Shown here one piece after another: positions 8,639-16,575 of a stretch of DNA of 64,000 nucleotides. Position numbers and translations under genes: made by a program. The number at the start of each line of letters is the position of its first letter. Positions within the stretch are counted from its first letter, which is position 1. Location of the stretch: assembly GCA_963678375.2 (NCBI GenBank), contig CAXXQH010000001.1:372001-436000 (forward strand). Direction: 5' to 3'. A model generated the notes under the pieces. It was given only the letters and a program-made list of their open reading frames with translations, was not told where the DNA came from and ran no database searches. The stretch is from JAEKNW01 sp963678375. GTDB taxonomy: Bacteria > Cloacimonadota > Cloacimonadia > Cloacimonadales > JAFGVF01.

Positions 8639-8788
8639 GTAAATAACTATTATTTTATGTCATTATAAGTGAAGTATTATAAAAGTCAATAGAAAATATT
8701 TTTTTATTTTCTCTCGGTAAAGTACGATTGATCTACCACCACATTACTTTCCCATTACTTACCTGTTTAAAGCTCAGTTCATAATAGG
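8639..8788. other. Upstream region of ftsY, no gene
   Basis: AT-rich spacer upstream of the minus-strand ftsY operon. No convincing ORF or RNA gene is seen; it should hold the ftsY promoter, but I cannot choose a -35/-10 pair with confidence. Confidence 0.4.
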
Positions 8789-8912
8789 AGTATCCCTACA
8801 CAATCCCCTTTGTGAGAGTGACACAGGGGGTGTTCCCGCTATTACTTCAAAGAATCCCTAAACATCCCCCTCTGCGAGGGGGACACAGGGGGTATTCCCA
8901 CTATTACTTCAT
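8789..8912. repeat. 62-bp tandem duplication with a G-rich stem-loop module
   Basis: Two imperfect direct copies (8789-8850 and 8851-8912) in exact 62-bp register. Each reads ATCCCTA, a C-run, GAG, GACACAGGGGGT, TTCCC and TATTACTTCA. The second copy has a near-perfect CCCCCTCTGCGAGGGGG hairpin. Its right end overlaps the stop codon and last codons of the beta-helix protein gene (stop at 8904-8906), so the duplication includes the gene end. The same G-rich module occurs inside inverted-repeat elements at 28832-28862 and 30145-30176. Lying 3' of the secreted-protein gene, it may also act as a terminator. Confidence 0.75.
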
Positions 8913-11327
8913 TAAGATTATCTTCTGAGTAACAGACTTGTTCTGTCCAGCAGATATTTTATAAAAATAAACACCACTTGCTACTTGCTGATTATTGCTG
9001 TCTTTTCCTTTCCAGATAACCTTATGAAGGCCTTGGTTCAAATTTTCTTGTAATAAAGATTTAACCAGCTGTCCTTTTAAGTTGTAGATGCTAATATTAA
9101 CCAGACCCTGAAAAGGGTTATTAAATTCTATAGTTGTTTCAGGGTTAAAGGGGTTGGGATAACTATTAGTAGCAAGATTTAGATCTAGAATGATGTCAGG
9201 ATGATTATTATCTGTAGGGAATTGATGTTCAAAGACACCCAAGTCAAGGCATTCACCAGATATCCTGCTATTTCCATATAAATCATATTGGCTTAAATCA
9301 TACCAATCTGGGAGTAAATCTAATGTAACTGTTCCAGCATCAACAGCTGGAGAATATCCATCTTCCTTGTTATAGCTTAATTGATAGTAAGCAGCATCAG
9401 TTGGATCTCCAGAGATAAAAAGAGGGTCACTACTAAAGAGGTTATTATCACCAATAGCTACAGAACTATTTATACCATTATGAATGTATCCAACTTGATT
9501 ACTAAAAAGACAATAGTCAAGCAAGAGTCTGCTATTAGTGTATATAGCATATAGTTCATCATTATTTGCAATTATTGAGTTGCTGATTCTTACCCCTTCA
9601 GAAGCTCCCACTGTAAGAGTATAATCAGAATAAACAGAAGCATTTTTTGCTATTGTAGAATTATTGATAAAGACATTGTCGCTTAAAACAACTAAGTTTG
9701 AAGCGTATTGTCCTCTCATATAATTGTTAGCAAACAGCATATTATCAATAACTACATCAGTCACAGGATTATCTGAAATATCCATTATTCGCATTTCATG
9801 ATCACAATAAAGAGATTGACATCTGTTATTGATAAACTTAAAATTATTAATCACAAGCCTCTCAATCGGGCTTATCTCTAGAATACCATAGCTATCATAA
9901 TAATCAAAATCATTCCGGTTATTAGCGATTGTGATGTTTTCCATAGTAATATTACTAGCAAGAATATCTCCAACAGTAGGAGTCTGGCCATTTGTTGAAT
10001 TATTCTTGATTGTAATATTGTTCATTACAATACTTGTATTATCACCCCAGTTTTTTAAATACAATACAGGGTCACTAACTCCATAAGAGTTTTCTATGAC
10101 TAAATTTTCTAAGACAACCCTAGAAGTTCTAAAAGAAGAAACTACTGAACCATGAGTATTCGTTAAAGTGAGATTTCTTATTGCAATATCTTCTGTATTT
10201 CTACTTGCACTATTGAAAATTCCGATTCTACCATAATCCATTTTTCCCTCAAAGATTATACTGGTTTCACTAGTTGAAACTCCTTCAACAGAAGTGTAGC
10301 TTTTTAGAGGTATTGGAACATTTTCTACACCATGAGCAATGCTCTGATATTCTCCTGAGGCTAGATATACAGTTCTCGGTATATCTGGATTACTAGTAAT
10401 TAGTTGAAAAGCTTTGTTCATGGATCTTAAGGGTTCATCTGCATTTAATCCACTATTAGAATCACTTCCTTGGTTAGAGACATAAAGGTCAGCATCGATT
10501 AGTTCATGAAGACCTTCTTGAATATCTATTAAAAAGTATGGTGATTGTATTCCATCCATGGGGTTATCACCTTGTCCAGGAAAGGAATAATCAATGTAGT
10601 ATCTAGTGGGATTCAAGACAGTAAATATATCAAGATACAATTCACAGTTCCGTTCTTCATTATTAGAGTAATAAATATCTGTACCAATGGTGGAAAAGTT
10701 ATCATAAATTGAACAGCGGTTTTGGGAATCAAAGATAATTGAGGGCCCTTCATATTCAGCAGAAATACTTTGAATCATGATTCCACCACCTCGTGAAAAA
10801 GCAACATTATTCCTTATTATTACACCTGATAGTGATAAAGATCCCTCAACTAATACGGCTATACCTCCACCGTTATGAGCATGATTATATTCTATAACAG
10901 AGTTAATTAAGGAGACATGACCCTTGTCAACAAGTAAGCCTCCTCCACAAGAAACTTCAATATCGGGATTGTTATTATAAGAACCTCCGGTAATCGTGAA
11001 ACCTTGAATATGACATTGAGCTTGATTATGAGTAGATTGAATTACTGAACCTATTTCTCGTGAGCCATTTATTATAGTCTGTGAAATATATGTTGAATCA
11101 TTTTCTATAGCTTCCAATGAAATTATATGTAAATTCCTAGCATCACTTATATCTAAATTTCCATAATAAGTACCAGGATACACTAAGATTGTGTCATTAA
11201 CACAAGCATCATCAATTGCATCTTGGATGTACATATAGGGTGTAAATCCACCAAATTCACTTACGGTTAATAAACTGTAAAGGTTTAAACTCATAAAGAA
11301 AAAAGCACAAAAAACAAACTTTCTCAT
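8904..11327 (-). CDS. Secreted right-handed beta-helix protein with C-terminal sorting domain
   Basis: About 807 residues. The start is the ATG at 11327: the in-frame ATG 12 nt upstream is part of ATGGAGGAG, which is the Shine-Dalgarno for this one. A signal peptide (RKFVFCAFFFMSLNLYS) leads into two DUF1565/pectate-lyase-like parallel beta-helix units. The first begins IQDAIDDACVNDTILVYPGTY; the second starts YVSNQGSDSNSGLNADEPL. Many I-N-N and G-G-G-I rungs follow. The C-terminal 85 residues hold SYPNPFNPETTIEF, NLKGQLVKSL, GVYFYKI and end in ILMK, a type IX-secretion-like or FlgD-like sorting domain. Expected on the cell surface or secreted; polysaccharide binding or cleavage is plausible but no catalytic residues can be named. 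Confidence 0.85.
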   Translation of the reverse strand: MRKFVFCAFFFMSLNLYSLLTVSEFGGFTPYMYIQDAIDDACVNDTILVYPGTYYGNLDISDARNLHIISLEAIENDSTYISQTIINGSREIGSVIQSTHNQAQCHIQGFTITGGSYNNNPDIEVSCGGGLLVDKGHVSLINSVIEYNHAHNGGGIAVLVEGSLSLSGVIIRNNVAFSRGGGIMIQSISAEYEGPSIIFDSQNRCSIYDNFSTIGTDIYYSNNEERNCELYLDIFTVLNPTRYYIDYSFPGQGDNPMDGIQSPYFLIDIQEGLHELIDADLYVSNQGSDSNSGLNADEPLRSMNKAFQLITSNPDIPRTVYLASGEYQSIAHGVENVPIPLKSYTSVEGVSTSETSIIFEGKMDYGRIGIFNSASRNTEDIAIRNLTLTNTHGSVVSSFRTSRVVLENLVIENSYGVSDPVLYLKNWGDNTSIVMNNITIKNNSTNGQTPTVGDILASNITMENITIANNRNDFDYYDSYGILEISPIERLVINNFKFINNRCQSLYCDHEMRIMDISDNPVTDVVIDNMLFANNYMRGQYASNLVVLSDNVFINNSTIAKNASVYSDYTLTVGASEGVRISNSIIANNDELYAIYTNSRLLLDYCLFSNQVGYIHNGINSSVAIGDNNLFSSDPLFISGDPTDAAYYQLSYNKEDGYSPAVDAGTVTLDLLPDWYDLSQYDLYGNSRISGECLDLGVFEHQFPTDNNHPDIILDLNLATNSYPNPFNPETTIEFNNPFQGLVNISIYNLKGQLVKSLLQENLNQGLHKVIWKGKDSNNQQVASGVYFYKISAGQNKSVTQKIILMK

Positions 11328-11553
11328 AAACTCCTCCATTAGAAAATTATAGTTTCACAATAAATACATAATCTTATACAAAAAATACCTGCAAAAGTTT
11401 ACTTGTCAAGTGATTTATATTTTTTTTCATATCTTTGTTTACTAGTGAAATTAATCTGAGACTATAATTTACTATACTACTCCCCTTGTAATCCATATTT
11501 TTCTTAATTCTTTCAAGGGAAAAGATGTTTTTAACAATCCTAAACTATCTCCT

Positions 11554-11607
11554 TCATTGTTACTCTCCTTTAAAACTAGTAAAAATTTATGAGGATAGTA
11601 ACAATCA
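11554..11607. promoter_or_regulatory. Inverted-arm element, copy A (14-nt arms, about 26-nt centre)
   Basis: Left arm TCATTGTTACTCTC (11554-11567) and right arm GATAGTAACAATCA (11594-11607) are inverted copies matching at 12 of 14 positions. The same two arms with the same spacing occur at 27183-27236 upstream of the DUF1015 gene, although the sequence between the arms differs. This suggests a paired operator (arms four helical turns apart) or an RNA/DNA stem. It lies 128 bp upstream of the candidate -35 of the CoA-transferase genes. Confidence 0.55.
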
Positions 11608-11735
11608 TGTAGAACTTACAGTTTAATCCATAAAATATTGCATAGCCAGCTTAGTGAAAATTCCTTCTAGCTACAATGATTGAATTAGCGAAATTAATCT
11701 CGATTATCTTATGTGACCCAAAAACAAGATTTTCA

Positions 11736-11764
11736 TTGACTGATTACCCTTAAAGCATTTAATT
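11736..11764 (+). promoter_or_regulatory. Candidate promoter of the CoA-transferase operon
   Basis: -35 TTGACT (11736-11741), 17-bp spacer, -10-like TTAATT (11759-11764) followed by TG. The -10 is a poor match to TATAAT, but the DUF1015 gene has the same TTGAC(A/T)-17-TTAATT arrangement, which supports both. The start codon is 30 nt downstream, preceded by AATAGGAG. Confidence 0.45.
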
Positions 11765-11793
11765 TGCAAAAAACATAAATAATAGGAGTCAAG

Positions 11794-12447
11794 ATGGCAC
11801 AAGTTATTACTTCTAAACAAGCTGCTGAGATGATAAAACCCAATGATAGACTAATGATTGGGGGATTTCTAGCAGTAGGAGCCCCAGAATCAATTATTGA
11901 TGAAATAGTTAAAACTAATGTTAAGGATTTACATGTAATTGTTATTGCTTCGGACTATGAAGATAGAGGAATTGGTAAATTAGTTGCTAACAAACAATTA
12001 AAATCAGCTCAAGTATCTCACTTAGGTACCAATAGAGAAATACAAGCACAAATGAACTCAGGAGCAATCCAAATTGAATTAGTTCCTCAGGGAACTCTAA
12101 TGGAGAGAGTAAGAGCAGCTGGAGCTGGCTTAGGTGGTATTCTCACTCAAACAGGCCTAGGTACTTTAGCACAAGAAGGAAAACCTGTTATTGAATCTGA
12201 TGATAAACTGTATATTCTAGAGAAACCTATCCAGGCTGATTATGCCCTTATTAGAGCTCATAAAGCTGATAGATTAGGTAATCTTATCTATAATAAAACA
12301 GCTAGAAACAGCAATCCTAACATGGCTATGGCTGGTAAAATCACAATTGCAGAAGTTGATGAGATAGTTGAAGCTGGTCAATTAGATCCTGAATCTGTTG
12401 TTACTCCAGGAGTATTTGTTGATTACTTAGTAAAAAGGGAGGCATAA
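11794..12447 (+). CDS. atoD: Acetate/3-oxoacid CoA-transferase subunit A (AtoD family)
   Basis: 217 residues. With the next gene it forms an alpha/beta CoA-transferase moving CoA between acyl-CoA (acetoacetyl-, butyryl-) and acetate. Visible: the CoA-binding GGFLAVGAPESIIDEIV near residue 22, GAGLGGILTQTGLGT in the middle, EKPIQADYALIRAHKADRLGNL and the C-terminal VVTPGVFVDY. Start is ATG with AGGAG 8 nt upstream. It overlaps atoA by one base. Which acids are used cannot be read; AtoD is the closest named family. In a fermentative anaerobe the pair would release acetate or activate short-chain acids. Confidence 0.85.
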   Translation: MAQVITSKQAAEMIKPNDRLMIGGFLAVGAPESIIDEIVKTNVKDLHVIVIASDYEDRGIGKLVANKQLKSAQVSHLGTNREIQAQMNSGAIQIELVPQGTLMERVRAAGAGLGGILTQTGLGTLAQEGKPVIESDDKLYILEKPIQADYALIRAHKADRLGNLIYNKTARNSNPNMAMAGKITIAEVDEIVEAGQLDPESVVTPGVFVDYLVKREA

Positions 12448-13118
12448 TGGATAGAAATGATAAAAAATATAAAAGAGCTCTTATTGCAAAGAGAATTGCT
12501 CAGGAGCTTCATGATGGAGATTTTGTTAATCTAGGTATAGGACTTCCTACTTTAGTAGCCAACTATATTCCTGAAGGTATTACTGTTCATTTTCAAAGTG
12601 AGAATGGTATAATGGGAGTTGGACCTGCCCCAGCACCAGAAAGTCAAGATGAAGACCTTATAAATGCTGGTGGTGGACATATAACTGCTAAAGCAGGTGC
12701 TTGTTACTTTGATTCAGCTACTTCTTTTGCTATTATCAGAGGCGGACATCTGAACATGACTGTTCTTGGTGCCTTGCAAGTGGATGGTAATGGTAACCTA
12801 GCTAACTGGATGATACCAGGTAAAATGGTTCCTGGTATGGGAGGTGCTATGGATTTAGTTACTGGTGCCAAAAATGTGGTTGTTGCCATGGAACATTGTG
12901 ATAAACATGGTAATTCTAAGATACTTAAAGAATGTACTTTACCTCTTACAGCTAAAGGAAAAGTTACTCTTATTGTTACTGATATGGCTTTGATAAGAAT
13001 CACTGATAAAGGAGCTGTTCTTGAAGAAATTGCAGCTGGATTAACTGTTGAAGAAGTTCTTAACCATACCGAGGCAGAACTAATTGTAGCTGATAATATT
13101 AAAGAATTTGATGTGTAG
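12447..13118 (+). CDS. atoA: Acetate/3-oxoacid CoA-transferase subunit B (AtoA family)
   Basis: 223 residues, the catalytic subunit. The active-site glutamate lies in HFQSENGIMGVGPAPAP, the family SENG motif; the glutamate forms the covalent acyl/CoA intermediate. Further conserved segments are NLGIGLPTLVANY near the N-terminus, NAGGGHITAKAGACYFDSA, RGGHLNMTVLGALQVD and NWMIPGKMVPGMGGAMDLV. Start overlaps the atoD stop (TAATG). A strong rho-independent terminator follows 25 nt after the stop, so atoDA is a self-contained two-gene operon. Confidence 0.9.
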   Translation: MDRNDKKYKRALIAKRIAQELHDGDFVNLGIGLPTLVANYIPEGITVHFQSENGIMGVGPAPAPESQDEDLINAGGGHITAKAGACYFDSATSFAIIRGGHLNMTVLGALQVDGNGNLANWMIPGKMVPGMGGAMDLVTGAKNVVVAMEHCDKHGNSKILKECTLPLTAKGKVTLIVTDMALIRITDKGAVLEEIAAGLTVEEVLNHTEAELIVADNIKEFDV

Positions 13119-13143
13119 AGATTAATTTTCAATCAATAAATGA

Positions 13144-13173
13144 GAAAAAGGCTGACCATTTTCAGCCTTTTTC
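13144..13173 (+). terminator. Rho-independent terminator after atoDA
   Basis: 12-bp perfect stem GAAAAAGGCTGA / TCAGCCTTTTTC with a 6-nt loop, followed by a T-rich tract. It separates atoDA from the ybaB operon. Confidence 0.9.
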
Positions 13174-13194
13174 ATTTTCCTTTTTATTTTTCAA

Positions 13195-13223
13195 TTGACT
13201 TGAATTTAGTCTAAATTAAATTT
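13195..13223 (+). promoter_or_regulatory. Candidate promoter of ybaB-recR-ribE
   Basis: TTGACT (13195-13200), 16-bp spacer, TAAATT (13217-13222) followed by TG, so the -10 region reads TAAATTTG. This also fits the Bacteroidota-type -7 pattern TAnnTTTG. It sits between the atoDA terminator and the ybaB start. Confidence 0.45.
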
Positions 13224-13249
13224 GTAAAAAAATATTTAAGGAGTCGCTT

Positions 13250-13570
13250 ATGTTCCCAGGTGGAAATATGAAACAGCTTATGAAAAAAGCTCAAAAGATG
13301 CAAAAAGATCTCTTAAAAGCACAAGAAGAGATGGAAAATAAAATATTCTCAGCCTCTTCAGGTGGTGGAATGGTAAAAATCGATATGAATGGTAAATTTG
13401 AAGTAAAATCTATCAAAATTGACCCAGAAGTTATTGATCCAGACGATGTAGAAATGTTAGAAGATTTAATCTTAGCAGCTCTCAAAGATGGTTTCGAACA
13501 AGTTAGCAAAAATAATGAAAACTCTATGTCTGATGTAACAGGTGGAATGAAAATACCTGGTTTATTCTAA
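13250..13570 (+). CDS. ybaB: YbaB/EbfC nucleoid-associated protein
   Basis: 106 residues. N-terminal Gly/Met-rich start MFPGGNMKQLMKKAQKMQ, helix with QEEMENK, then the signature SSGGGMVKIDMNGKFEVKSIKIDPEVID and a C-terminal helix. Family members form tweezer-like dimers that bind DNA and often sit before recR, as here (9-nt gap). Usually dnaX precedes this pair; it does not here. Start ATG has a GGAG 8 nt upstream. Confidence 0.93.
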   Translation: MFPGGNMKQLMKKAQKMQKDLLKAQEEMENKIFSASSGGGMVKIDMNGKFEVKSIKIDPEVIDPDDVEMLEDLILAALKDGFEQVSKNNENSMSDVTGGMKIPGLF

Positions 13571-13579
13571 GTACAGATA

Positions 13580-14173
13580 ATGATAAAAGCTATTGAAGAC
13601 CTTAAAGATTCGTTGAAGACTTTGCCGGGCATTGGAGAGAAGACTGCTCAGCGCCTGGCTCTTCATATTTTATCGCAGGATAAGATATATTCGGAACAAT
13701 TAGGAAATTCTATCTTAGAAGCAGTTGATAAAATAGCTAACTGTAAAATCTGCAATATGCTCACCGATGACAATCCTTGTAGATTCTGTACTGATATCAA
13801 TCGGGGTGAAAAGCAGTTATGTATTGTTGAACATACTGCAGATGTTTTTATGTTAGAATCTACTGGAGAATTCTATGGTAAATATTTTGTTCTCAGCAAT
13901 TTACTATCTCCTATTGATGGAATAGGTCCTGAAGATATACATATTGAAGAGTTACTAGCTCGAATCTATGATTATGATGTAGAAGAAGTAATCATAGCCT
14001 TAAGTCCATCTGTTGAAGGTGAAACGACTATTTCTTATATAGCTGATAGACTCAAAGATTGGCAGGGTAATATTTCACGTTTATCTACTGGAATTCCTTT
14101 TGGTGGTGATTTAGAATATTCTAATAAAATAACAATAGCTAATGCTTTAAAGCATAGATTCAACATGAAATAG
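13580..14173 (+). CDS. recR: Recombination mediator RecR
   Basis: 197 residues, works with RecO (and RecF) to load RecA on gapped DNA. Domain order is standard: helix-hairpin-helix TLPGIGEKTAQRLALHIL at residues 14-31, a zinc finger CKICNMLTDDNPCRFC with four cysteines, a Toprim domain starting QLCIVEH and containing PSVEGETT, and the C-terminal Walker B-like LSTGIPFGGDLEY. Follows ybaB by 9 nt and precedes the riboflavin synthase gene directly. Confidence 0.96.
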   Translation: MIKAIEDLKDSLKTLPGIGEKTAQRLALHILSQDKIYSEQLGNSILEAVDKIANCKICNMLTDDNPCRFCTDINRGEKQLCIVEHTADVFMLESTGEFYGKYFVLSNLLSPIDGIGPEDIHIEELLARIYDYDVEEVIIALSPSVEGETTISYIADRLKDWQGNISRLSTGIPFGGDLEYSNKITIANALKHRFNMK

Positions 14174-14181
14174 CAGTGATT

Positions 14182-14826
14182 ATGTTTACAGGAATAATTG
14201 AAGAGATCGGCACTATTTCCAGTATAGAAAGTCAGGGAGGAAAGCAACATTTCACTATCAAATGTAGCAAAATAAACGATGATTTGAAACTTGGAGACTC
14301 GGTGGCTTGCAATGGTATTTGTTTAACTCTGATTGATTTCACTGATAAGTCCATAACTATCGAAGCAATTAATGAAACTTTGAAAAAAACTACAGCAAAA
14401 ACTTGGACTATCGGATCATCAATAAATCTGGAGAGAGCTTTAAAATTCAACAGTAGGCTAGACGGTCATATTGTTCAAGGGCATGTAGATATTATATCGA
14501 ATGTGACAGCGATTAAAGAGGTAAACAAAACAAGATATATTGAAGTTTCTCTAGATAATAATTATGCAGAACTTGTTGTCTCACAAGGATCAATTGCGAT
14601 TAATGGTGTTAGCTTAACAGTTGCCAAATTAGACACTAATAACTTTCAGGTAGCCTTAATTTCCTTAACAGAAAATCTAACAAACTTATCCCTACTAAAA
14701 GTAGGAGATTTTGTTAATTTAGAGTTTGATGTCATTGGAAAGTATATTCTTAGAAACAAGGAAGTAAAAAGTAATCAATCAAAGTCAAAAATAACTAAAT
14801 CGTGGCTATATGAACAAGGTTTTTAA
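14182..14826 (+). CDS. ribE: Riboflavin synthase, alpha chain
   Basis: 214 residues from ATG at 14182, giving the invariant MFTGIIEEIG N-terminus; a GTG two codons upstream is less likely. The enzyme dismutates two 6,7-dimethyl-8-ribityllumazines into riboflavin. Two homologous lumazine-binding barrels are visible, the first with GDSVACNGICLTL and the second with HIVQGHVD and GSIAINGVSLTVAKL, followed by a trimerisation helix. The last 17 nt overlap the lipoprotein gene. Other rib genes are not in the window. Confidence 0.95.
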   Translation: MFTGIIEEIGTISSIESQGGKQHFTIKCSKINDDLKLGDSVACNGICLTLIDFTDKSITIEAINETLKKTTAKTWTIGSSINLERALKFNSRLDGHIVQGHVDIISNVTAIKEVNKTRYIEVSLDNNYAELVVSQGSIAINGVSLTVAKLDTNNFQVALISLTENLTNLSLLKVGDFVNLEFDVIGKYILRNKEVKSNQSKSKITKSWLYEQGF

Positions 14827-16093
14827 GCTCTCAATTATTATTTTTCTGCTTTTAACTGCTTGCGGTAAAGCTAAGAGTCCCACAGGTGGACCTCAGGATA
14901 AAGAACCTTTAAAGATAATCTCAATTTTCCCAGACCATTATGCTTCAATAAGCGATAAAAAGATAGAAATAACCTTTAACAAGGAGGTCGATAAACGTTC
15001 TGCAACTAATGCATTTAGATTCTACCCTCCTCTTGAATCACTTGAAATTGTTAGCGATGATAATGAAGTTACCCTAGTGATTGATGAAGATTTAACCCCC
15101 AATCGAAACTACTATTTGACTATTTCAAATGTATTAAAAGATACTCGTAATAATCTATTGGAAAATAATATTACTTATACTTTCTCTAATGGAAAATTAC
15201 AAGATTCAAGGCTATTTGGAGATATTATTTATCAAGAGGAGCAGGATAATACTTTAGAAAAGAGACTTATTTTGTTAGACCAAGATTCTGTAACAGTTTT
15301 CATAAAGAACTTTTCTAGTAACTCATATGACATTGATGGTTTAGAACATAGACCTTATATCATAAGATCATTCATTGATAAAAATTATAATGGAAGATAT
15401 GATATTGAAAAAGAACCCTATTTTGAAAAACATATTGATTCCTTAAAAACCCAAAAGTTAGATATTGTATTAGCTTATATAGATACTTCTCGTGTACTAG
15501 CCCAAAGAGCATCATCCCTTAATAACAGACTTGTTGAAATCACTATGTCAGAAGAACCAGTAAATTTTGACTCTTTGTCTATCATAAATGAAGCTGATTC
15601 TTCAGCTTTTATATATTCACACACAGTTTTAGAGAAAGATAAACTCTTTATAGTTACTAGTTCTCAAGATACTTTAGATTATCGTTTATCAATATACAAT
15701 CTTCAAGATAAAAACTCAAATCAAACACCTGTTTCGAGGATTACCTTTAAAGGTACAACTAAAATTGATAGTCTAAATCTTAACATATTAGAATCATATC
15801 CTAACAACGGGGCTACAGTTATCGAAAACATTCCAGAGATTAACATCACATTCGATAAAATAGTTTTGAAAGATGGTATTATAGCAAGCCTAAAAGAAAA
15901 TGAAACAAATCAGTTTGTTGATCTTGAAGTACTTAATAGCAACTCTTTTCATGCTACTTTCAGACCTAAAAAAAGACTAAAAAGTTTTAATAGTTATACT
16001 TTTACTATTAGTAGCCAAAGCAAAGACTTTCTAGGTAATAGTCTAGATCAAGCTCTAGAAATTAATTTCATGGTAACTGGAGATAGCCAGTAA
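14810..16093 (+). CDS. Lipoprotein with N-terminal bacterial Ig-like (Big_5) domain
   Basis: 427 residues. Lipoprotein signal VFKLSIIIFLLLTAC (Cys18) followed by GKAKSPTGGPQDKEPLKI, the conserved start of a FCB-group lipoprotein family. The domain that follows (SIFPDHYAS...KIEITFNKEVD, then LTPNRNYYLTI) is the Big_5/SbsA-like Ig fold. A central part contains DKNYNGRYDIEKEPY, an EF-hand-like acidic turn, and the C-terminus repeats an Ig-like unit (SYPNNGATVIENIPEINITFDK). Overlaps ribE by 17 nt. Role unknown; an envelope protein with Ca-binding or adhesive surface is inference. Confidence 0.75.
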   Translation: MNKVFKLSIIIFLLLTACGKAKSPTGGPQDKEPLKIISIFPDHYASISDKKIEITFNKEVDKRSATNAFRFYPPLESLEIVSDDNEVTLVIDEDLTPNRNYYLTISNVLKDTRNNLLENNITYTFSNGKLQDSRLFGDIIYQEEQDNTLEKRLILLDQDSVTVFIKNFSSNSYDIDGLEHRPYIIRSFIDKNYNGRYDIEKEPYFEKHIDSLKTQKLDIVLAYIDTSRVLAQRASSLNNRLVEITMSEEPVNFDSLSIINEADSSAFIYSHTVLEKDKLFIVTSSQDTLDYRLSIYNLQDKNSNQTPVSRITFKGTTKIDSLNLNILESYPNNGATVIENIPEINITFDKIVLKDGIIASLKENETNQFVDLEVLNSNSFHATFRPKKRLKSFNSYTFTISSQSKDFLGNSLDQALEINFMVTGDSQ

Positions 16094-16099
16094 TCTACT

Positions 16100-16489
16100 T
16101 TAGATTGATATTATTACTTCTCTTTGTCTAGGCCCGTCAAACTCACATAAATAGATTCCTTGCCAGGTTCCAAGTAGTAGTTCATTAGCTTCATAAGGGA
16201 CACTAATGGAACAGCCAACCAAGCTGGATAGGAAATGAGCATCAGAATTACCTTCTTGATGCAAATATTCGCGGAGTTTGGGAGAGATTCTCTTGAAAGC
16301 AACTTTAAGGTCATAAACTACATCTGGATCAGCAGCTTCATTAATAGTAATACCAGCAGTTGTATGAGGTACAAATATATTCACTAGGCCATCGTGATTA
16401 GAAGCATCATCTACCAAGCTTTGGATAATTTTAGTAATTTCTATCATATCAAACTTAGAACTAGTATTAACCTTTATTCTCTTAATCAT
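16100..16489 (-). CDS. YjbQ/UPF0047 family protein
   Basis: 129 residues from ATG 16489, which follows GGAGG at good spacing; the GTG in frame five codons upstream overlaps that Shine-Dalgarno and is rejected. The family signature is complete: HTTAGITINEAADPDV, HQEGNSDAHFLSSLVG and LGTWQGIYLCEFDGPRQREV. E. coli YjbQ has weak thiamine-phosphate synthase activity and the conserved His/Glu cluster binds metal. The gene converges with the Ig-like lipoprotein gene, leaving only 6 bp between stops. Confidence 0.88.
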   Translation of the reverse strand: MIKRIKVNTSSKFDMIEITKIIQSLVDDASNHDGLVNIFVPHTTAGITINEAADPDVVYDLKVAFKRISPKLREYLHQEGNSDAHFLSSLVGCSISVPYEANELLLGTWQGIYLCEFDGPRQREVIISI

Positions 16490-16575
16490 CTTACAATCCT
16501 CCACCCTTTTTTTAATAAATTAACTAGATATATTATCTTTCACAATTATATTTGAGCTTTCTCTTTTTTTTATTT

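Larger units (their letters stand above)
11340..11793. other. Divergent intergenic region between the beta-helix and CoA-transferase genes
   Basis: 454 bp with no supportable gene. It contains the 14-25-14 inverted-arm element at 11554-11607, a promoter-like pair at 11736-11764 and an AGGAG ribosome-binding site just before the atoD-like start. The left 200 bp should carry the promoter of the minus-strand beta-helix gene; nothing specific is recognised there. Confidence 0.5.

Noticed and set aside
12704..13132. 142-codon minus-strand frame opposite atoA
   Set aside because: Shadow of the well-supported CoA-transferase gene; Ser/Thr/Pro-rich composition typical of antisense frames.
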